64,000 bases of DNA from Setomelanomma holmii (GCA_010015745.1 ML978164.1:130445-194444); one strand, 5' to 3'; counted from the first letter of the stretch, positions 11,412 through 24,061 are shown. Made by a program: numbers and translations. The notes: generated from the letters alone by a model not told the origin.

Positions 11412-13569
11412 GGCAGCTAGGCCCGGCGGAATGTCTTGGTACAAGCTGCGGTTGTCCGTAAGAGGTAATCCAGCGAAAAGGATGGCGCACTTGACAAGGC
11501 TGCGGGCTCCACAGTTCTAGACCACCGTCAATCTGTGACCCAGAACGATACCTCGCAAAAAATTGGGTAACATACCAGGGATGCGACGTCGACTGTCGAG
11601 GTGGTCCCTTGCTCTAGGTTACCGATGCAACAATTGCTAAGTAGAAGTTGCGGTGAAGGGCGAGGGTCGGTTTCGCCGCGCGGATGCGTGCTGGCGAGGG
11701 TGCAGTGAGACGGTCTGGAACGATGGCGAGATACTAATTCCTCCTCGAAATATGTTGCAATAATGATGGGGGATTACTTGGCGAGGCGCCGTAACGATGC
11801 AAGCTGTGATGTTGAGGCATAACGGACGAGATGCATGCATGATCGTAAACACGAGGTCGGGTGGTGCGAAGGTGCGACGTTGTGATTGGCCAGCGTCGAG
11901 GTGGCGCAAGTGCTAGATTCATGATATGTGGAAGACAGTTATTGATCAGCTCAGGTGTCTAACGCATTCATACCTCGCAAGCATTCACATCCTAGTTCCC
12001 GAAATGCAAGCAGATGCATATGCAGGGTGGCTTCCAAAACAGATCCATACCTGACATAAGCCATGCCCCGCGGCGAATGCGCGGTGCGGCATAGGCATCA
12101 AATGTCAAACCAGGACTCTTCTCCTCGATCGGCAAACTTCTCAATCGAAATCGGCATGAGCATTGCCTATCAAAGCCTTCCCAAGAAATGTTTATTCCCT
12201 TAGAGATCCTGCACCATTACGTTCGATCACCGGCATGTTAAGTTCAACGAAACAAATCAATGCCGCATGCATGCCGAGTTCCAGACCCATACAGCCCAAC
12301 AACAACCGCATTGAATCGACATGGCATTTGCCAAATGGCATGTCATTCGTTCCGCGGAGCTCCATCAGTGGGACACGGCATGCGGGTGTGCGAAGAGCTT
12401 TGCCTTCCGCTGCTGCGTGTGCACCATGCGCAGGCTTCGCTTGCAAACTGAAACGTGTGTTCTAGGAGTCTGTCACGATCGTCGATACGGAGTGCGACTT
12501 CCATCTAATCAATCTGATTTCAGCAATACGAGTCGAAGCGCTATTTCCTGCGACGCGTACCCGTATTTCCGTGGGAGCACAGTTGTTCGATATGTGTTCT
12601 GATAGGTGGTGGTTCCCGCACATACATGACTGGCTCCACTATGGGAAAGGTCGAGAAGACCCTGAATTTTGGGGGCGCATTGTGGAATCTCGATGCTGCA
12701 GAGTTTGGGTCGGTCTGGAGTGCCGGAATTAAGTGTACGCTCAACCTCGCTGCACTTTTCAGGTCCAGCCGAAGTATACACGAACACTGCGGTTGTAGGA
12801 GCGAAGCCTCGTACTCCATTTGGAGAATCGAAGGAGTAATCTTAGGACACCAAAGTCATGTAACCATTTCAACCCGACAAACAGGCCTGTGCGATTCGTT
12901 GTTCTCATAACATTCCACTTGTGTTGGGAGCCGAAAGCCGCTTCCCCACGTACGCTCATGTCACAATAAGCTATACCACGGGAGCTCAAGAGTGATCTAG
13001 ATTTTGGCTACATGGAATTATAATAGAAACGGCTTGCCGCATACGCAAGCGCATGTGAGTATCTGGGTATCAAATTGCTGCTGCTAAAGCGAAGCGCGCT
13101 GGTGCATATATGCACATGATACGACCGTTGCCGCCGCCGGAGAAGCCGCGCGGAGTAAGTATAGGATATCGAAAGTGACTGCCGAAGTAGGTTCATCTTG
13201 ACTCTAGTCGAGTACATGTCGTGAGTCTAGACCATCGCTCATCTAGACCCGGAATATATGCGCAATGTTCCGCCACTTGTCGCTGAATGGAAGGTCGTAC
13301 AGAAATTGAAATGCTGGAAGTATAGACGTCTCCAGCAAACGTGTGCAACTTGCACAATGGTTCCCGTAGAGCTTCAAGCTAGTATTCGTCTCGACCGTAC
13401 GCGTGGGAGCCGTCGTGGGTCTGCGAATTACTGTTTCTGCCGAATAAACTTGAAACCTGCGGATATGAGACATGAGTGTCATCCATGTAGTAACTACTTT
13501 TGCTTTAGTACAATTCATTCCTATCAGTTTGCGAGGACGAGAAAGAATATTTCAATGAGACAATTATTC
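11412..13569. other. gene-poor region 11.4-13.6 kb
   Basis: Only short frames (all under 105 codons apart from shadows of neighbours) occur on either strand, with no conserved motif, no tRNA and no repeat. The left edge is the promoter of the DUF3074 gene and the right edge the 3' flank of the SAM/HMG gene. I see nothing else. Confidence 0.5.
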
Positions 13570-15297
13570 TCACAGCGAGCCCTCAACGTCAATTGCTTCG
13601 TCATCTGCAACCCGAGCAGCCAACTCCCCAGCCCTCACAAGAGCGGCGAGAGGGTCTTGCGTGCGATACTCATTCGACTGTATCGGCGGTTGCGTAAAAG
13701 GAACGTGAGCAGCAGGTCGATTTAAGGGTGACGGGGACGGTCCGGTGCTAGGTATAGGCTGTGGTAGTATGCGTAAGGTTTTGAGGGGGTCTAGAGGGAG
13801 CACGGTCCCAGGATATCCAGTCGATGGTACATTGTATCCACTCCCACTATGACCGCTTTCTGACGACCAGGTCGTGTCTTCGTGCGTTAAAGGAGGGAGC
13901 CTTGTGGAGTCGCGCATAGGTCGCCGAGAGAGCTCGATGGGGGTTTGATAATGCGACACGATCGAGTGTGATGGTGGTGTCGTGGATGTAGTTTGGTGGG
14001 GTGCGAAAGCGTAGGCCTGGGGATGGTGCGGATAATTGACGTCTGATAATCCGCTGGGATCTCGAGGTAGGCTGCTGGATTGTACATCGAGCATTGCCGA
14101 CCTTGGCGACGCCGAGATGGGTGAGTAATGGTCGGTGGCCCTCGGAGAATTGAACGTTGACATGGAATGTGTGGAGGGTGATGTGACCTTTGGTGGGAAC
14201 TGGGGAGCTGCAGGAAGGCGGGCAGGACCTATGGGAGGACTGGCTTCTGGCAGGTGAGGTCCCATGGTAGAACGATCCACGGAACTAAGCCTTCTGTTTG
14301 CCGCGCGCTCGTTGTGATCGTGGTAGCTGCCCCGGGTTGATGTACTAGCCTCGCTCTCCAACTTGGAACGTTTACCTTCTGACCTGTTCAGTTCGCTGTA
14401 AGGTAAAGGACTGTAGTGGTGATACGCACCTTTCGTAGGTACGGTATGCTTCGCTTTGAAGTCTTCCAGATACTTTTGATAGGCTTCGTACTGAAGTGTT
14501 TTCTTGTATTCAGCCAACTCCGCATAGTACTTTTCTTTTGCCCCATTGGCTTGTCTCTCGCAGGCCTCACGCTCTTCCGCAGGAAGCACTTGCCATCGTT
14601 CTCCAACGACTTTGGCAATTTCTGTAAAGGAGAGATCTTGTCCTTTCAACAATTCTCTAATTTCTGCACGGCGGTCAGCATTGAGACGTCAGTAGAGGCT
14701 GGGTACTGACGGTTGGAGAAGATGACATAGGCAGAGGGAGGCCGCTCTGGTGCATGTTCGTCGGGCTAGGTCATGTCAGAGAGGCTCTTGATAGACACTC
14801 GAATTTGTAGGTCGAGTGAGCGATAGACACGCTAAACCCACCTTTGGATGCCGACGATACTTTCGCTTGGTACTCGCACCGGCAACACCAGTCGCAGCAG
14901 TCTCGCCTTGCTTTCCTTTGGTTTCCGGGCCAGACTCGTCACCGCTACGATATGATCCTTCGACACTGATAGCTCTGCCAAGCGCAACAGGAAGCGGTAT
15001 GTCGGCGGATTTGCCGCGCGATTCAGCAATAGCCCTTTGAAGTTTCTGGTCGCCATTAGTATTGGTCTAATCTGCACAGCCGCTTCCCATATAACATACC
15101 CTTCGATGACCGAGCTTGACGTTAAGTTGACTCCTAATCATGTATGAGTATATTACTAAGATGCGCGACCTTCGGTCTTACAGATCCGACTCGGTAATGT
15201 CAAGTACCGTCTCCCAAGTGTCGAAGCCTTCCGCGGTGAATACTTGGAGGTATTGGGACAATCCCAGTCGCGCCAACCGTTGTCTCAAGTCGCTCAT
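13570..15297 (-). CDS. SAM-domain + HMG-box transcriptional regulator
   Basis: Five exons (15297-15182, 15133-15100, 15045-14842, 14765-14711, 14663-13570) give 500 residues. Splicing rebuilds an N-terminal sterile alpha motif domain (LGLSQYLQVF..EGFDTWETVL..., ending LGHRRKLQRAIAESRG) at about residues 1-65, then a basic KRKYRRHPKPDEHAPERPP lead-in and an HMG box at about 125-195 (SAYVIFSNQIRELL...IAKVVGERWQVL). The tail is Ser/Pro-rich and probably disordered. HMG boxes bend DNA, and SAM domains self-associate or bind partners. This SAM-HMG pairing is a recurring fungal arrangement and suggests a sequence-selective nuclear regulator, but the targets cannot be read from sequence. The intron before KLQRAIA carries a perfect TACTAAT branch site. 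Confidence 0.88.
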
Positions 15298-17549
15298 GTA
15301 GATTGTATGTGAGCAACCAGATGGGTGATGTTGAGGGCGGTCGTGTGAGCCGATATCGATAATACGGGAAGCGTGTAGAAATAGTACCAATTCCGGTCGG
15401 CCAAGTTGTGAAGTACGGCCGCAGATCTTTAGGAAATATGGAGCACCAGTGGGGAAGGACCGGTGCGGAAGGCGTGTTGTATGGTGGGAATAGTTTACAG
15501 GTAACGGAATGAATTAGGAAATGGTAAAGCGGGTGGGTGTTTTTGATTGGTGCGCCACGTGAAAGTGGCGGATGACGTCTCGTAACGAAATACCAGATAG
15601 GGGTCAATTGTTGCAGGGCGCAAGAGCGCAAGAAGAGTAGGTTTGGAGATGGAGTTGCACAACTACCAGGCGGCCATCAGCGGTGCAGTTGGGCCGCGGT
15701 GGTGACTTGGGGGAGGGTGGGTCGCCGGACCGATTCAGCAAGAATCTGTAATTACGGTGTCGTACCAGCGCGGTGTATATGGCGTGTTTCGGCAGCTCTC
15801 ATGGGGAAGGAGACGGAGCGCCGTATGATCACAACTAGAGCGACGGCCAGCAGGAGTCAGACAAGCGACGGCAAGCATTTGGCGCGTTGCGAGTAAGAGC
15901 GCGCTGCAGAGTTGTTGACGGCCAGCGGCACGAGCGTTGCGGTGAGAGTAAATATTGAGCGGGCAAGGCGCGTCCACGGGTAGGGTGCAGGCTAGCAATT
16001 AGGGCTGGGCGCCGACATGGCGGGCGATCCAGTTGCGCTCGGGGGTTAGACGTCGAGCAGCAGTGGTGGTGGTGGCATGGCAGAGGATCAAAAGGGCAAA
16101 ATTTTGGATGGGAGAAAGTGACAGGGCGAGCTGCGTGCGATAGGCAGTGAGCTCAGAGCATCGATTTCGATCGGCAGGGATCACGTCTTCTGCCAGGCCA
16201 AGGCGGTGCACGACCTAGGAACAACGAGGACCTGCGGACATGCTCCCACAGTATGGTTGATTGGACGCGTACTCGACCACTTGTGGCGGTGACGCCGGTC
16301 ATGTTCGCAGGATATCGCAGACAAAGACGCGATCGGCCGTTGCCTGAGTTCGCAAGACGCCAGTTTCAAGATCATCAGGGCTCGGTTCGCGAGCAATCCG
16401 GCAGTGGACGAAGCGTCACTGCAGGCGCCGAACTGGCGTGTCGGCCCATGCTACATCTGGCAGCAGCGCAACGAGACCATGCGTGGAGCTCTGTCTGGAG
16501 CGCTGCATCTCGTCCCGCCCTTGAAGCGCTGAAGCAGCGGCAGACGAAGTGCCTGTGTGGTCGCAAGGAGCGCAGAGTCAGTGTGACGTGTGCTTGACAT
16601 GGCGGCGGAATAGGTCAGTCGTTAGACTAAGCGAGCACGAGGAGACGGGTCGACGTTCGATCTGCGATCAGACGCAGGAGACTAGCATGGCTCTCTCCGC
16701 GACATCGGCTGCTGAGCCGTTCTGGGCCACTTGATGTGCGCAAGGTGGGTTTGTGCTGTTGAGCAGAGACTGTGCGCCGGAAACATTACAGACAGAACGC
16801 TGCGTAGCTGTCAGGCATGTGAAGGGGTGGAGAGGAGGTCTGGGCATTGCTCTAGGCAGGGCGGAGGGTGTGGGTCAAGCCATCAAGCACTGATTGGTAC
16901 AACAGGCGAGTCGGCGATCATGCCCGCCAATAGCGGATATGGGATGATGGGATATTTGCATTGCCACCCACAACAAATGGCAATCTGATATGGCAATATG
17001 GCCAGACACCGTGCCATTTGTTGATCGACTCGGGCATGTCGGTGCCCGACTTGCCAAACTCCATGTCGCAACGGTGAGAGCATTCCGTAAAAGGTGCGTC
17101 ATTCGCAGCACGTACGGTCACGAAGAATGCACCAAGAAAGTTGCTTCGGACGGCGTTTGAGCCAATGGATCGCGGTCGAGACCTCCAGGGCATCATGTCG
17201 TTGACGTTGGTGTTCTTGCTGGCGGCGCACTTCGTTCGCTAGGACAAAAACGCCGAGTCACGTGGGCGGACACATGCATTTCTTCGAAAACGGTCTGCAT
17301 TTCTCGATCCCATGTGTGCGACGCAAGACGAACATGGCCACTAGTGGCTGTGGAAATGTTCACCGGCATAACCGATGATCGGTTGCATTGCGGGAATTTT
17401 TTGAGACAATTCCTTCGCGCTTCTCCGACATCTAGCCTGTATTCAAGCTGTATGCTGTATTGGGGCCGTGGTAGGGTCGCGCACACCGAGTTTGTCAGCG
17501 GTCAGTCGACCAGGGACTCTATGTTTGTGTGGGGTGATTTGACGTCCTT
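15298..17549. other. gene-poor region 15.3-17.5 kb
   Basis: This stretch lies between the SAM/HMG gene's start and the LSM5 stop. Frames are short, overlap on both strands and carry no recognisable motif. The first few hundred bases must contain the SAM/HMG gene's promoter. No repeat or RNA gene is recognised. Confidence 0.5.
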
Positions 17550-18057
17550 CTACTCATCTTCGAGGACTGTCTGCCCATCCCCTCCAGGTACCATCTGTAG
17601 AGCTGTTAGCGCGATGTCTTTGATTGCCCCGTGAGGTTTTAGTACCATGCAGATATTGTTGCCATTGAGCAGGATCTTGGGTAACTTGACATTGCCCTCG
17701 GCGGGATCACTAATCTGGGTCAGTATGCGGTCGAGTACTACCTGTGATAATGGTCGCATACATTTCAGTCACATCCTCCAGAACCATGTCTGCGGGAGAT
17801 TAGCACAAATTCTCAACGGCGTCCATCTCAAACTTACTGACGTAGTCGTCAAAGCCCACCAGCTTCCCAGTGAATTCTGAAGTCTTTTAGCGTCATCTTT
17901 ATGTGCAACTGGTAGGCTGCATACCTTTTCCACCATTCATGATCACCCAGATCTGCGAACCGACACATTTATCGATGAGCTCTGCAAAATATCAGCAACG
18001 AGCCATATGGCGCTGTGCAAAGCACTCACCGAGCGGCAGAAGATTTTCAAGTGACAT
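17550..18057 (-). CDS. LSM5: U6 snRNA-associated Sm-like protein LSm5
   Basis: Six small exons (18057-18030, 17981-17925, 17876-17838, 17789-17762, 17709-17646, 17594-17550) give an 86-residue protein, the usual LSm5 length. Both Sm motifs are intact: Sm1 with GKLVGFDDYVNMVLEDV, and Sm2 with KILLNGNNICMMVPGG. LSm5 is part of the LSm1-7 ring (cytoplasmic decapping and mRNA decay) and the LSm2-8 ring (nuclear U6 snRNA 3' end binding and splicing). Five introns in 261 coding bases is very intron-dense for a fungus. The acceptor at 17710 (ATTAG before TGATCCC) was chosen over the CAG five bases upstream because only it keeps the frame. It diverges from the exonuclease gene at 18469. Confidence 0.94.
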
Positions 18058-18468
18058 GACTAGAGTGCGAACAACTGCGGCAAGAGATTGTAATGGTTGT
18101 GAAAGAAGTCCCCAATGTTGCAGCAACAGGTCGTTCCAAGGTTGGGGGTGGATGTCCTTGGCGCGGTGATCGACAAGACATGACGCGCTAAGCAATCATT
18201 TGGTGTCGCCAGGGTCTAACCGCCATTTCACCAGGCAGACGTCGCACTGCTCACTCACGACCTCTCCCAGCCTATCGTGTGCAAATCACTTAGTGCCTAG
18301 CAGAAGCACTGCCATGGCGGGTTATGCTTTTCAGACGACGCGCCTGCTTTTCAAGCGCGTCGTGCCTCCATCGACGCGCCCACGATGAGATAGAGATCTA
18401 TGTGCAACCGTCCATCAGGCCCCACCTCGTATTGTAAGTCGCGAGGATAACTACACATCTGTCTACAC
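18058..18468. promoter_or_regulatory. shared divergent promoter region, LSM5 / exonuclease gene
   Basis: A 411 bp gap separates the two head-to-head starts, so both promoters must lie here. No canonical TATA box was identified at a convincing position. Confidence 0.45.
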
Positions 18469-21096
18469 ATGCTGAAAAGACGTAGTCCTGGTCTGAAGCC
18501 CTCATTGGAAACCATGTCCAGCATTACCCCACCAGCAAATGCGCCCGCCACCCCTCCTGTGAATTACAGATGGAAGAGAGGACGACCTGTACCTGCTCGT
18601 TATGGTATCGCCATTCCTACGAGCAGTGTGCCGAATCAGACTTCGGAGGGCTCGTCACTGCAGCCCATACAGGCTCTTGCAAATGTCTCGATCACAGGCA
18701 GTACATACCTTCGACCAGCCTCGAGTACATTACGCACAAATCAATCGGACAATCGCATCACAGAAGGATCTATCGGCCGTGCGTTAGAGCAGATGCGTTT
18801 GGAAGCAGCCACGCAGACGATACACTTCACGCCAACGGCTCCGTTGCAAACGCCGCATGCGAATTTCACTGTCACCAATCCAGAACCTGTGACTTCAATT
18901 CATGCTACGGGTGACATTGGCGATTCAGCTGCTGCTGATGGAAACAGACAGGCACTGCACACGCAATATGGAATGACTGAGAGTCAAGAGAGTGGCGCCG
19001 ACGACAACGCTGCGAAGGCTACGCCTACAGTGCAAGAACAAATGAGCATGAAAGAGACAAGTGATTCTGAGTATATGCGCAGTCAAAACAAAGACAAAGC
19101 CGCTTCTCAAGAGGATGGTGGTGCGGAAGAGAATGGCGAGCAGGAGCAGCAGCAGGAGCAGGAGGAGGATAAATACGCAGAAGAGCACGAGTCTCTCGAT
19201 TATCAGATCCCCGAAGACGTCTTACGAGCCGCTATGCTAGCCTCGCCGAACACTCGTGCCAGCTTCTGGAGTACCAAAATGTATCGCGGACCCGATGGGG
19301 GGTCCTTGTCAACGCACTACTGTCGGTCCATGGAAATTGCAGAGCGAGTCGCACAAAAGTTCTTGGAAGAAAAGGTCGTGGGTTTCGACATCGAGTGGCG
19401 ACCTTTCTCGCCTGTCAAGAACATCAAGCAGAATGCCTCTCTCATTCAGCTTGCTTGTGAAGACCGGATCGCGCTTTTTCATGTAGCTTTATTTGAGGGT
19501 AACACGCCAGAGCAGCTCATGCCGCCTTCCTTAAAGACAATATTGGAATCTCCTGACATATTGAAAGTTGGGGTTGCTGTAAAAGGCGACTTCAGCCGAC
19601 TTCAGAAGTACCTCAACATTGAGGCTCATGGAGTCTTCGAGCTAAGTCGTCTTCACAACCTAGTCGAGTTGCACGCAACAAAACCAGACAAGGTCTCGAA
19701 CAAACTTGTGGGGTTGGCTGCACAGGTGTTGCAGCATCTTCAGTTGCCTTTGTACAAAGGAGCTGGGCTGCAAGATGATCCCGAGGACGTTGAGAATGTG
19801 CGAGAAAGCGATTGGAGCAAGCTTCTGAATGTGCAACAGATCCACTACGCTGCCGCAGACGCATATGCAGGATTTCGTCTGTATCATATGCTTGAGTGGA
19901 AGCGCAAACAGCTTCGTCCCACCCCGCCAACCCGAGGCTTATGCGACTATGATGCAAAGGCTGTGCCTAGAGCCAAAGCGCCAAAAAAGAAGAAGACTAC
20001 TCCTAAGCCGAAGGACGCTATTGCAGCTACTACTACTAAAGAGGAAGAACCTGATGTCGAGCAGGATCAGGACGAAGCTGATGAGGAAGATGGATATGAG
20101 ACTGCGCCGGAGGAGCTCATGGACAGCCATGAGCTTGAAGATCCGCTTGCAGCAACTTCAACTGCCACAGCCAACAATGGCAATGTTCAAGATGTATCAG
20201 CTCGTGAGACAGTCAATACACAAAGGCTTGTAGGGCGAGTCAATCTTTCGTGGCTGAAGGGTCCCGATCCTGGGTATCCAGCTCTTCCTGAAAACTCTCA
20301 GGATAGTCAAGAAGCAGCATCTTCGTACTTTTTCGATTCTAATGCCAAGCCCGTGGACAATATTCAGGACATCAGTCCTCCGTTCGATCCGCAGGTGCCA
20401 CAGGTCCAAGCTGCAGAAATTGACGAGTCCGAGGATCCAGAGCTTGAAGAGGTCTCGCAAACCATGGAACTCGATGTTGATGGCAAACTGAAGGAAGTCC
20501 CGAGTGCAGCTGTCACGGAAGCTGATGAAGCAAACACGCCCCACCTTCAGAAGGATGTGAGTCCAGAACAGAAACTTGCGGAGGACCATGGGGCGAGCAA
20601 CGTGATACTCGAGCCCTTTAAAGGCGAACGCATCAGCGCAGATGTGACCATGCGAGAAGAGGATCCTATCGGCACTACTACTCAAGACCCTACCTCAATC
20701 TCTCCGCCTATATTTCAGCCTCTAGCCCACCCAACAGAAGACGTATCTCACTCCCCCGAGTACAAACTCGCAACAACATGGTCCAAGAATTACCTCCAGT
20801 CCACCATCCCCTCACCAACATCAGCACCTCCATCACGCATCCGCGCAACAGTCCCCCATCTCCGCGCTTATCATCTCTGGCACCATCAACGTCTCTCCCT
20901 GGATGACATTGCTGCCCATCTCCGCGACCCGCCGCTCTCGCATAGCACTGTGTCTGGGTATATCCTTCAGGCAGTCAGTCTTGAGAGATTGGAGTATGAC
21001 AAGGACGCTATGAGGGCGATGATGATGGGTATGCCGACGGGCCTAAGGAAGAGCCGGTGGAAGTGGATGGCAGAAAAGGTCGGGGCGCTGAGCTGA
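18469..21096 (+). CDS. WRN-type DEDDy 3'-5' exonuclease with C-terminal helix-turn-helix
   Basis: A single exon of 875 residues. After a low-complexity, acidic first 250 residues comes a 3'-5' exonuclease domain (about 260-485) with every DEDDy catalytic residue visible: D307 and E309 in VGFDIEW, D374 in VKGDFSRL, and Y460 plus D464 in HYAAADAY. A Lys-rich and acidic linker follows. Residues of about 790-875 resemble the HTH_40 domain of RecQ/WRN proteins (LWHHQRLSLDDIAAHLRD...STVSGYILQAV). There is no helicase core. The family degrades DNA or RNA 3' ends in repair, replication or RNA processing, and the substrate here is unknown. A second in-frame ATG 45 bases downstream (MSSITPP) could be the true start. 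Confidence 0.88.
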   Translation: MLKRRSPGLKPSLETMSSITPPANAPATPPVNYRWKRGRPVPARYGIAIPTSSVPNQTSEGSSLQPIQALANVSITGSTYLRPASSTLRTNQSDNRITEGSIGRALEQMRLEAATQTIHFTPTAPLQTPHANFTVTNPEPVTSIHATGDIGDSAAADGNRQALHTQYGMTESQESGADDNAAKATPTVQEQMSMKETSDSEYMRSQNKDKAASQEDGGAEENGEQEQQQEQEEDKYAEEHESLDYQIPEDVLRAAMLASPNTRASFWSTKMYRGPDGGSLSTHYCRSMEIAERVAQKFLEEKVVGFDIEWRPFSPVKNIKQNASLIQLACEDRIALFHVALFEGNTPEQLMPPSLKTILESPDILKVGVAVKGDFSRLQKYLNIEAHGVFELSRLHNLVELHATKPDKVSNKLVGLAAQVLQHLQLPLYKGAGLQDDPEDVENVRESDWSKLLNVQQIHYAAADAYAGFRLYHMLEWKRKQLRPTPPTRGLCDYDAKAVPRAKAPKKKKTTPKPKDAIAATTTKEEEPDVEQDQDEADEEDGYETAPEELMDSHELEDPLAATSTATANNGNVQDVSARETVNTQRLVGRVNLSWLKGPDPGYPALPENSQDSQEAASSYFFDSNAKPVDNIQDISPPFDPQVPQVQAAEIDESEDPELEEVSQTMELDVDGKLKEVPSAAVTEADEANTPHLQKDVSPEQKLAEDHGASNVILEPFKGERISADVTMREEDPIGTTTQDPTSISPPIFQPLAHPTEDVSHSPEYKLATTWSKNYLQSTIPSPTSAPPSRIRATVPHLRAYHLWHHQRLSLDDIAAHLRDPPLSHSTVSGYILQAVSLERLEYDKDAMRAMMMGMPTGLRKSRWKWMAEKVGALS

Positions 21097-21413
21097 GTTT
21101 GCGCCTGAAAGGTATCGATGTAAATACGTACGTCGACACGTGTTAGTGTGGACGGCGTGGTGAGAATTGCTCCAGGATGAAATGATGTCATGCCAACGTC
21201 GCTGTCTTGTTGTATTGACTCTTCTTTTTCGCGTGAGCAGCAACATTTGCATCGAAACACGTGAGACTATCCTTGTATTAGACATCCATCACATGTTTCT
21301 TTCATTAGCCAATCTTTTGTCTATGGATGCTGTTGAGCTTGGTATGCACTTCTCCATGATCTCTTCTATGCCCTGTCCACTTTTCCTGGCTCTCTCACTC
21401 GATCCCACAACAT
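21097..21413. other. convergent 3' intergenic gap
   Basis: This holds the 3' ends of the exonuclease gene and the phosphomannomutase gene, which converge here. No other feature is seen. Confidence 0.5.
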
Positions 21414-22379
21414 CTACTGAAAGCTCTTCAAAAGCTCCTGCAGCTGCGCATATGTGTCATCTGGGTTCTTGACCTTGTGCCCGATCGTCCTCTCATCACT
21501 GTAAATCTCCCAGTCATTGCCGCCCGGATACGCCTTGTCTCCAAAGAAGTGAATCTTGTTGTACACCACACCGCTGCGTCCCTTCTCCCCGGCAACGTGC
21601 TTCAGACAGTATGTCTTGTCCCAGCCCGTGGGAAATATGTCGAAGGAGATCTGTCCGCCGATGGAGTAGGTGAGGCCGAGGTCGGGGAAGGCTTCTTTTA
21701 GCTTTGCGACCATGGTGGGGCGGATGTTGTGCTCGATGTCGTAGGCCTGGTAGTCGTTGCGCTCTTGAACGGAGGCGTTACGGCCAATGGGGGAGACGTT
21801 GATCATGCCGTTGCGAAACTCGACGAAGGTGCCGCGCTTGATGGGGATGTCGAGGTCGGCGATGTAGTGGAGGATCCTGCGAAGCATTTGTCAGTGCCAA
21901 AACGTTCAAGACGAATTGTTCGGTGACGCACCATTTGACGAGCTTGTTGTACTGTTCCTGGCCAATCCACTGTATGAAGCTCTGGCTAGGTAGCTCCTCG
22001 CCCAACCGGTAGGCTGTGAGACCGTTCTCGGCGAAGCAGAAGTCGAAGAGGGTGGTGACGTTGATGTCTGGGGTTGCGAGCTGTTCTTGCTGCTTGGCGA
22101 GGTTCGAGCCACCTACGAAGCCAATGGCGACCTTGTGACGGAGTTCTGAGAGCAGCTGGAGCATCTCAAGCTTGACAAGCTGTAGCGGCTATTAGCGAGA
22201 TCATTCACTACTGAGACATCGAGCTGTGAAGGGCTGCAGAGTCATTGCTCCGGTGAAGGTAATAGAAGCTGACATACCTGGCGAGGCTTGGTGAGGGTAT
22301 CATCGACATCGAAGAGAACAACGGTATTCTTGACGGGTCGCTGCTCGAGCGGCGGGTATATCGACACGGCGGCAGTCAT
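21414..22379 (-). CDS. SEC53: phosphomannomutase
   Basis: Converts mannose-6-phosphate to mannose-1-phosphate, feeding GDP-mannose for N-glycosylation, O-mannosylation and GPI anchors in the cytosol. Exons 22379-22278, 22179-21932 and 21876-21414 give 270 residues, close to the family's usual 250-270. It is a HAD-superfamily enzyme: the DxDxT nucleophile motif DVDDTLT has Asp24 and Asp26, VGGS sits at residues 56-59, and NGMINVSPIGR, GQISFDIFPTGWDK and the FFGDKAYPGGNDWE metal-site motif follow in order. The splice between exons 2 and 3 restores KLVKWILHYIADLDIPIKRG. The gene is essential in yeasts and expected to be constitutive. Confidence 0.95.
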
Positions 22380-24061
22380 CTTGGAATTGAGGTTCACTGT
22401 GTATGCTGAGCGGGTTTGAAAGAGGCTATATGCTTGATAGGAGAGCAATTGGCAATTTGGGGTACAGTGAAGGTGTCTTATTGGAGCAAGGGAGCAATGG
22501 TCGGCTATGTTGCTGGAGATATATTTTGGAGGGGCATGCAGGGATTGTCGATCCTCACCGCAGTTTCGCGAGTCGCGCCGCGTGGGGTCGTACCTGCCTA
22601 AACCCAGTTAGAGCTGGCTTCCCGTCTGGACCCTGAGGCTGTGGTCACGCAGGTTGCTCGCTGAAGCTTATTTTCCCGAATTTGTTGCGATGTGTTCACT
22701 ATTGCTTCTTTTCGTGAGTCACTCTCTCTTGTAGTCCAGGGGCAGACAGCAATTGCGAACGTGGTCTTATCGAATACCAGGTTCAGAACGCGTAATGCTG
22801 AGCAACGGTTGTGCATGCAATGGAGCGGAATCGTTCCCGCCTGCATGTGAACGTCTGCACCATTCAATTGGAACATCCTTGAACCACATCTGTACTGCTC
22901 AGCCTCGGCGTCGCGAATTCTAGCATGATGCCACATGCTGGAATCGTCACCAACTTCGTCAGTTGTAATTGAAAACCACTGAGCTCCTGCGCAACAGCAT
23001 AACGACACGTTACCATTAGAACAGGACCCATTTCAAGACACATAGCTAAGTCTACGTCCCACACCTACATTTTGTCTTGAGAGCTGTCGTTACGTCTCCC
23101 TTAGCTTCATATTCGTTTAGCAGAGAAGGGAGCACTGATCAAAGACCTCTCCTATCGCTTCCATCTGGCGTGCACTGTATGCTCAATCTGCACCGACTTT
23201 TGTTAGTCCTACCTTGGCCAAGGATCGAGACAGCGTAGATGGAACTTCTTCCTTAGACAAGGTATGGCAGTCGTCTCAGCAATGTTCCCTTGGGCTGTCA
23301 TTCCAAACCAACCGTGACCCGACTGAGTGACACAAGGTGCCTAAGTTTGGATTCACTAAGGCTCATGGCCTTTCTTCTGCTGGGCCTCGACGATTGAAGT
23401 AGCGTCTGTCGCTTTCTGGCTATGCGCAACCGTCCTGACGCAACTGCACAATGCGATTTTCGCCGAGTGTATCTTGCAAACTTCGACATCGCGATTGGCG
23501 CGGCCCGCGGGCACTTCGCGACAAAGGCCTTCGCACACCACAACATCACCGCGGTGAAGTCACTCTATTATTGGTTCCACAATTGCTGAACGGTATGGAG
23601 GCATGTCGCAGCTTTGGTTGTAGCTGTGCCATTTCAGGAAAGAGTTGGCTTACAGAGGTGGTTGGCGGGGTGGAGTAAGCAGCCACATGCTTTCCTGACA
23701 ATCCGCCCCGCGGCGCTGCATCAGAGGAGACGCGTATTCACGATACCTGAAACCGAGTGCGGCGCGCCATCTTGATTTCGTTCTCGCTCTCGGACACTCT
23801 TTTTGCGTGCTCCCGCGTGGAATGTGGGTCAAACCGAGCTAACGGCCTTATTCATAGCAAAGTTGCGTCACTCTTCCGCGAGCGCCCGCACAGCTTCGCG
23901 CAACCGCAAAACAAAGCTCAGTGCAAGCCGCTGGTTGTACGCAACCTTCTTGTGCAGGAGAAAATACAAATACATCTCACGTCTTCCTAGACTAGGTGAA
24001 CCGATCTTACTCTTGACTTTCAACTTTTCACCAGAGCGGATTCTCGATCACATAACAGAAG
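22380..24061. other. gene-poor region 22.4-24.1 kb
   Basis: No supported gene. The left edge holds the phosphomannomutase promoter and the right edge the promoter of the small membrane-protein gene at 24062. Frames are short, mutually overlapping and without motifs. Confidence 0.5.

Noticed and set aside
15690..17110. Several overlapping ORFs of 60-115 codons on both strands
   Set aside because: They shadow each other in GC-rich DNA and carry no recognisable domain or splice-supported continuation.
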